Source: Streptomyces sp. NBC_00353 (GTDB taxonomy: Bacteria; Actinomycetota; Actinomycetes; Streptomycetales; Streptomycetaceae). Taken from it: a stretch of 64,000 nt of DNA. Positions within the stretch are counted from its first letter, which is position 1, and each line of letters starts with the position of its first letter. The notes below the pieces were generated by a model, which saw nothing but the letters and a program-made list of their open reading frames with translations, made no database searches and was not told the origin of the DNA. The position numbers and the translations under genes were made by a program. The DNA lies in NCBI RefSeq assembly GCF_036108815.1, contig NZ_CP107985.1, positions 310,001 to 374,000 of the forward strand, in the 5' to 3' direction. Below are positions 62,139 through 64,000 of the stretch, one piece after another.

Positions 62139-63071
62139 TCAAGGGATGACGATGACCTTGCCTCGGGTCCGTCCGGCTTCGCTGAGGTGATGGACGTCTG
62201 CGAGGTCGGTCAGTGGCCGCGACTCGCTGATGTCGATGCTGAGCGCGGCCGCGTCGACGAGTTCCACGAGCGCCGCAAGATGTGCGACATCGTTGCGGGC
62301 GACCATGTGCATCGCGCTCACCCCGGCGTCGGCAGCCGGCTCGATCGGGGTTGCGATCGAGATGATCCTCCCGCCGCGCCGCACCAGAGGCGCCAGAGCT
62401 GCGGCGCCCGGCGGGCTCAGCGGGACCAGGTTGAGCAGAGTGTCCACCGGACCGTCGAGCGCGGCGCTCACCGGCCTGGCGGTGTAGTTGATCACTTGAT
62501 CCGCCCCCTGCCGCAGGACCACCTCGGTGCTCCGAGGACTGGCCGTGGCGATCACCTCCGCCCCCGCGTACTTGGCGAGCTGCGTCACGAAGCCTCCGAC
62601 GCCGCCACCCGCACCGTTTACCAGCACCCGCTGACCAGCGGCCACCTTCCCGTGCTCGAACACCGCCTGCCAGGCCGTCAGTCCGGCCACGGGAAGGGCT
62701 GCAGCGTTCGCGAGAGGGATGGACGCCGGCGCGGCGACCAGCACGGCAGCGGGCGCGCGGACGTACTCGGCAGCCGCACCCCCGCTGTCGAGCCGCCCGA
62801 TGACCCGGTCGCCGACGGCGAAGCCCTCCGTCCCTGCGCCGATCTCGGCCACAGTGCCGGCGACGTCCCAGCCGAGCGTGTAGGGCAGGTCCACGGGGAA
62901 GAACGCGTGCAGCAGTCCGGCGCGCAGAGCGGCCTCGGTGGGATTGAACGAGGTCGCGGCGACATGGACAAGCACTTCACCGAAGGCGGGCCGCGGACGG
63001 GGGACGGCGTCGTAGCGGACCACGGAGGCATCGCCGTACTCGTGGATTCGCGTGGTCTTCATCATCGTCAT
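62139..63071 (-). CDS. NADP-dependent quinone oxidoreductase (MDR family)
   Basis: A 310-residue zinc-free medium-chain reductase, third of its type here. VAATSFNPTEAALRAG and VLVNGAGGGVGGFVTQLAKY are the core motifs. The ATG at 63071 or 63062 both fit, and no strong ribosome site helps to choose. It diverges from an AraC gene across 89 bp, so that regulator likely controls it. Confidence 0.88.
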   Translation of the reverse strand: MTMMKTTRIHEYGDASVVRYDAVPRPRPAFGEVLVHVAATSFNPTEAALRAGLLHAFFPVDLPYTLGWDVAGTVAEIGAGTEGFAVGDRVIGRLDSGGAAAEYVRAPAAVLVAAPASIPLANAAALPVAGLTAWQAVFEHGKVAAGQRVLVNGAGGGVGGFVTQLAKYAGAEVIATASPRSTEVVLRQGADQVINYTARPVSAALDGPVDTLLNLVPLSPPGAAALAPLVRRGGRIISIATPIEPAADAGVSAMHMVARNDVAHLAALVELVDAAALSIDISESRPLTDLADVHHLSEAGRTRGKVIVIP

Positions 63072-63160
63072 GCCGCGAATCTACGACCGCACTCGGAGAC
63101 GATCCATGCGCCAGACCGCCCAGTTCATGCGCGTGCGTCTCGCACCCGTACTCTCGGCGC

Positions 63161-64000
63161 ATGGATGTACTCAGCGACGTAGTCGCGGTGACACGGACCG
63201 GCCGGCCCCGGTCGGCGCATGTGCGGTGGCATGCCCCGTGGGGACAGGAGTTCGCCTCCGTCCCCGGGTCGGCGGGCTTCCAGGTGATCCTGCAGGGTTC
63301 CTGCTGGCTGCTGCCTCCGAACGCGGAGCCCGTCCAACTGGGCACGGGCGACGTGGTGTTCCTCCCCCACGGCAGCGGGCACACCCTGGCCGACAGCCCC
63401 GAATCCCTCGTGACAGCCTCTGCATGCGGCCCCGACAACCACGAGCAGTACGACGCCTACGCCTCGGACAGCGTCGACCGGAGCGGAGACGGCGGTCCGG
63501 TCACCGTAGTGCTCTGCGGGGCCTACCAGCTCGACCCGTCCCGCACTCACCCGCTGCTGCTGACCCTCCCGGATCTGATCCACTTGCCGGCACACTCGGG
63601 CCGCCATCCCGAGTTGCGCTCAGCCGTGCAACTCCTGGCCGCCGAGATGGAGTACCCGCGTCTGGGCACGGACGCAGTCGTCCCCGCCCTCCTGGACACA
63701 CTGCTGCTGTACATCCTGCGCATCTGGTTCACCGAACAGCCCGCCCGAGGAGACACCACCGGATGGGCCGCCGCACTGAACGACCCACCGGTCACCGCCG
63801 CCCTCCACGCCATCCACCGAGACCCGGCAGCACCCTGGACCGTGGCGAAACTCGCTGCGGAAGCCGGACTCTCCCGGGCACCGTTCGCCAGACGCTTCGC
63901 CCTGCTGATCGGCCAACCGCCCCTCGGCTACCTGACCTGGTGGCGGATGACCACGGCAGCGCGCCTGCTACGCACATCGGACGCACCGTTGAGATCCATC
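63161..64000 (+). CDS. AraC family regulator, cut by window end
   Basis: At least 280 residues. The N-terminal half is a cupin of the AraC-binding type (FQVILQGSCWLLPP, later GDVVFLPHGSGH), and the C-terminal helix-turn-helix begins WTVAKLAAEAGLSRAPFARRF, with PPLGYLTWWRMTTAARLL in the second. The 3' end lies beyond the window. TACTCT ends about seven bases before the ATG with no ribosome site, so it may be leaderless. Probably regulates the divergent oxidoreductase. Confidence 0.88.
   Translation, partial: MDVLSDVVAVTRTGRPRSAHVRWHAPWGQEFASVPGSAGFQVILQGSCWLLPPNAEPVQLGTGDVVFLPHGSGHTLADSPESLVTASACGPDNHEQYDAYASDSVDRSGDGGPVTVVLCGAYQLDPSRTHPLLLTLPDLIHLPAHSGRHPELRSAVQLLAAEMEYPRLGTDAVVPALLDTLLLYILRIWFTEQPARGDTTGWAAALNDPPVTAALHAIHRDPAAPWTVAKLAAEAGLSRAPFARRFALLIGQPPLGYLTWWRMTTAARLLRTSDAPLRSI

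Noticed and set aside
1..64000. rRNA or tRNA genes
   Set aside because: I looked for cloverleaf TTCGAATC-type arms and rRNA signature blocks by eye and saw none. A covariance search would be decisive, and I could not run it.

Overview
This window looks like chromosome from a Streptomyces-type actinomycete. It is very GC-rich, uses many GTG starts, and encodes a mycothione reductase, a SapA-like spore-associated protein, PAS/GAF/SpoIIE phosphatase signalling, an ECF41 sigma factor and Tn3, IS5, IS630, IS1182, IS605 and IS607 sequences typical of that group. There are no rRNA or tRNA genes and no core housekeeping cluster. I read it as an accessory region, perhaps a chromosome arm or a large plasmid.

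The dominant theme is a run of small redox or detoxification cassettes, each with its own one-component regulator. They are: an aldehyde dehydrogenase/isochorismatase-like/lipocalin-like set with a TetR (0.2-3.9 kb); a quinone oxidoreductase with TetR (13.8-15.5 kb); an SDR with an ECF41 sigma factor (22.8-24.8 kb); an IS-broken SDR with TetR (26.1-29.4 kb); an acetoacetate-decarboxylase-like enzyme with TetR (33.1-34.6 kb); an MFS exporter with LysR (35-37.3 kb); an SDR plus quinone oxidoreductase with HxlR (40.4-42.8 kb); an LLM oxidoreductase plus deaminase with an Lrp regulator (54.9-56.8 kb); and an oxidoreductase with AraC (62.1-64 kb). Several operators can be read directly as repeated palindromes. 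Other standalone genes are an L,D-transpeptidase, a tautomerase, an epoxide hydrolase, mycothione reductase, a PepSY membrane protein and a 2'-5' RNA ligase-like protein.

Between 48 and 54 kb sits a different neighbourhood. Two DUF4097 (toastrack-type) proteins each lie beside an unusual DNA-binding protein: a Tra8-type HTH fused to a MarR-like domain, and a ribbon-helix-helix protein in an operon with a DrrAB-like ABC exporter. Phased repeats lie in front of the ribbon-helix-helix gene.

Mobile DNA is abundant. There is an apparently complete IS607-type element (7.1-9.2 kb), a zinc-ribbon-less TnpB element that splits an SDR gene at a reconstructable point (26.2-28.0 kb), an IS605-type element (45.1-46.9 kb) whose two flanks do not match, and many scraps (IS5, IS630, IS1182, Tn3, two TrwC/TraA-type relaxases, IS605 right ends). 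Two right ends share a hairpin whose loop is identical while the stem changes by paired substitutions, which is good evidence for a structured TnpB guide RNA.
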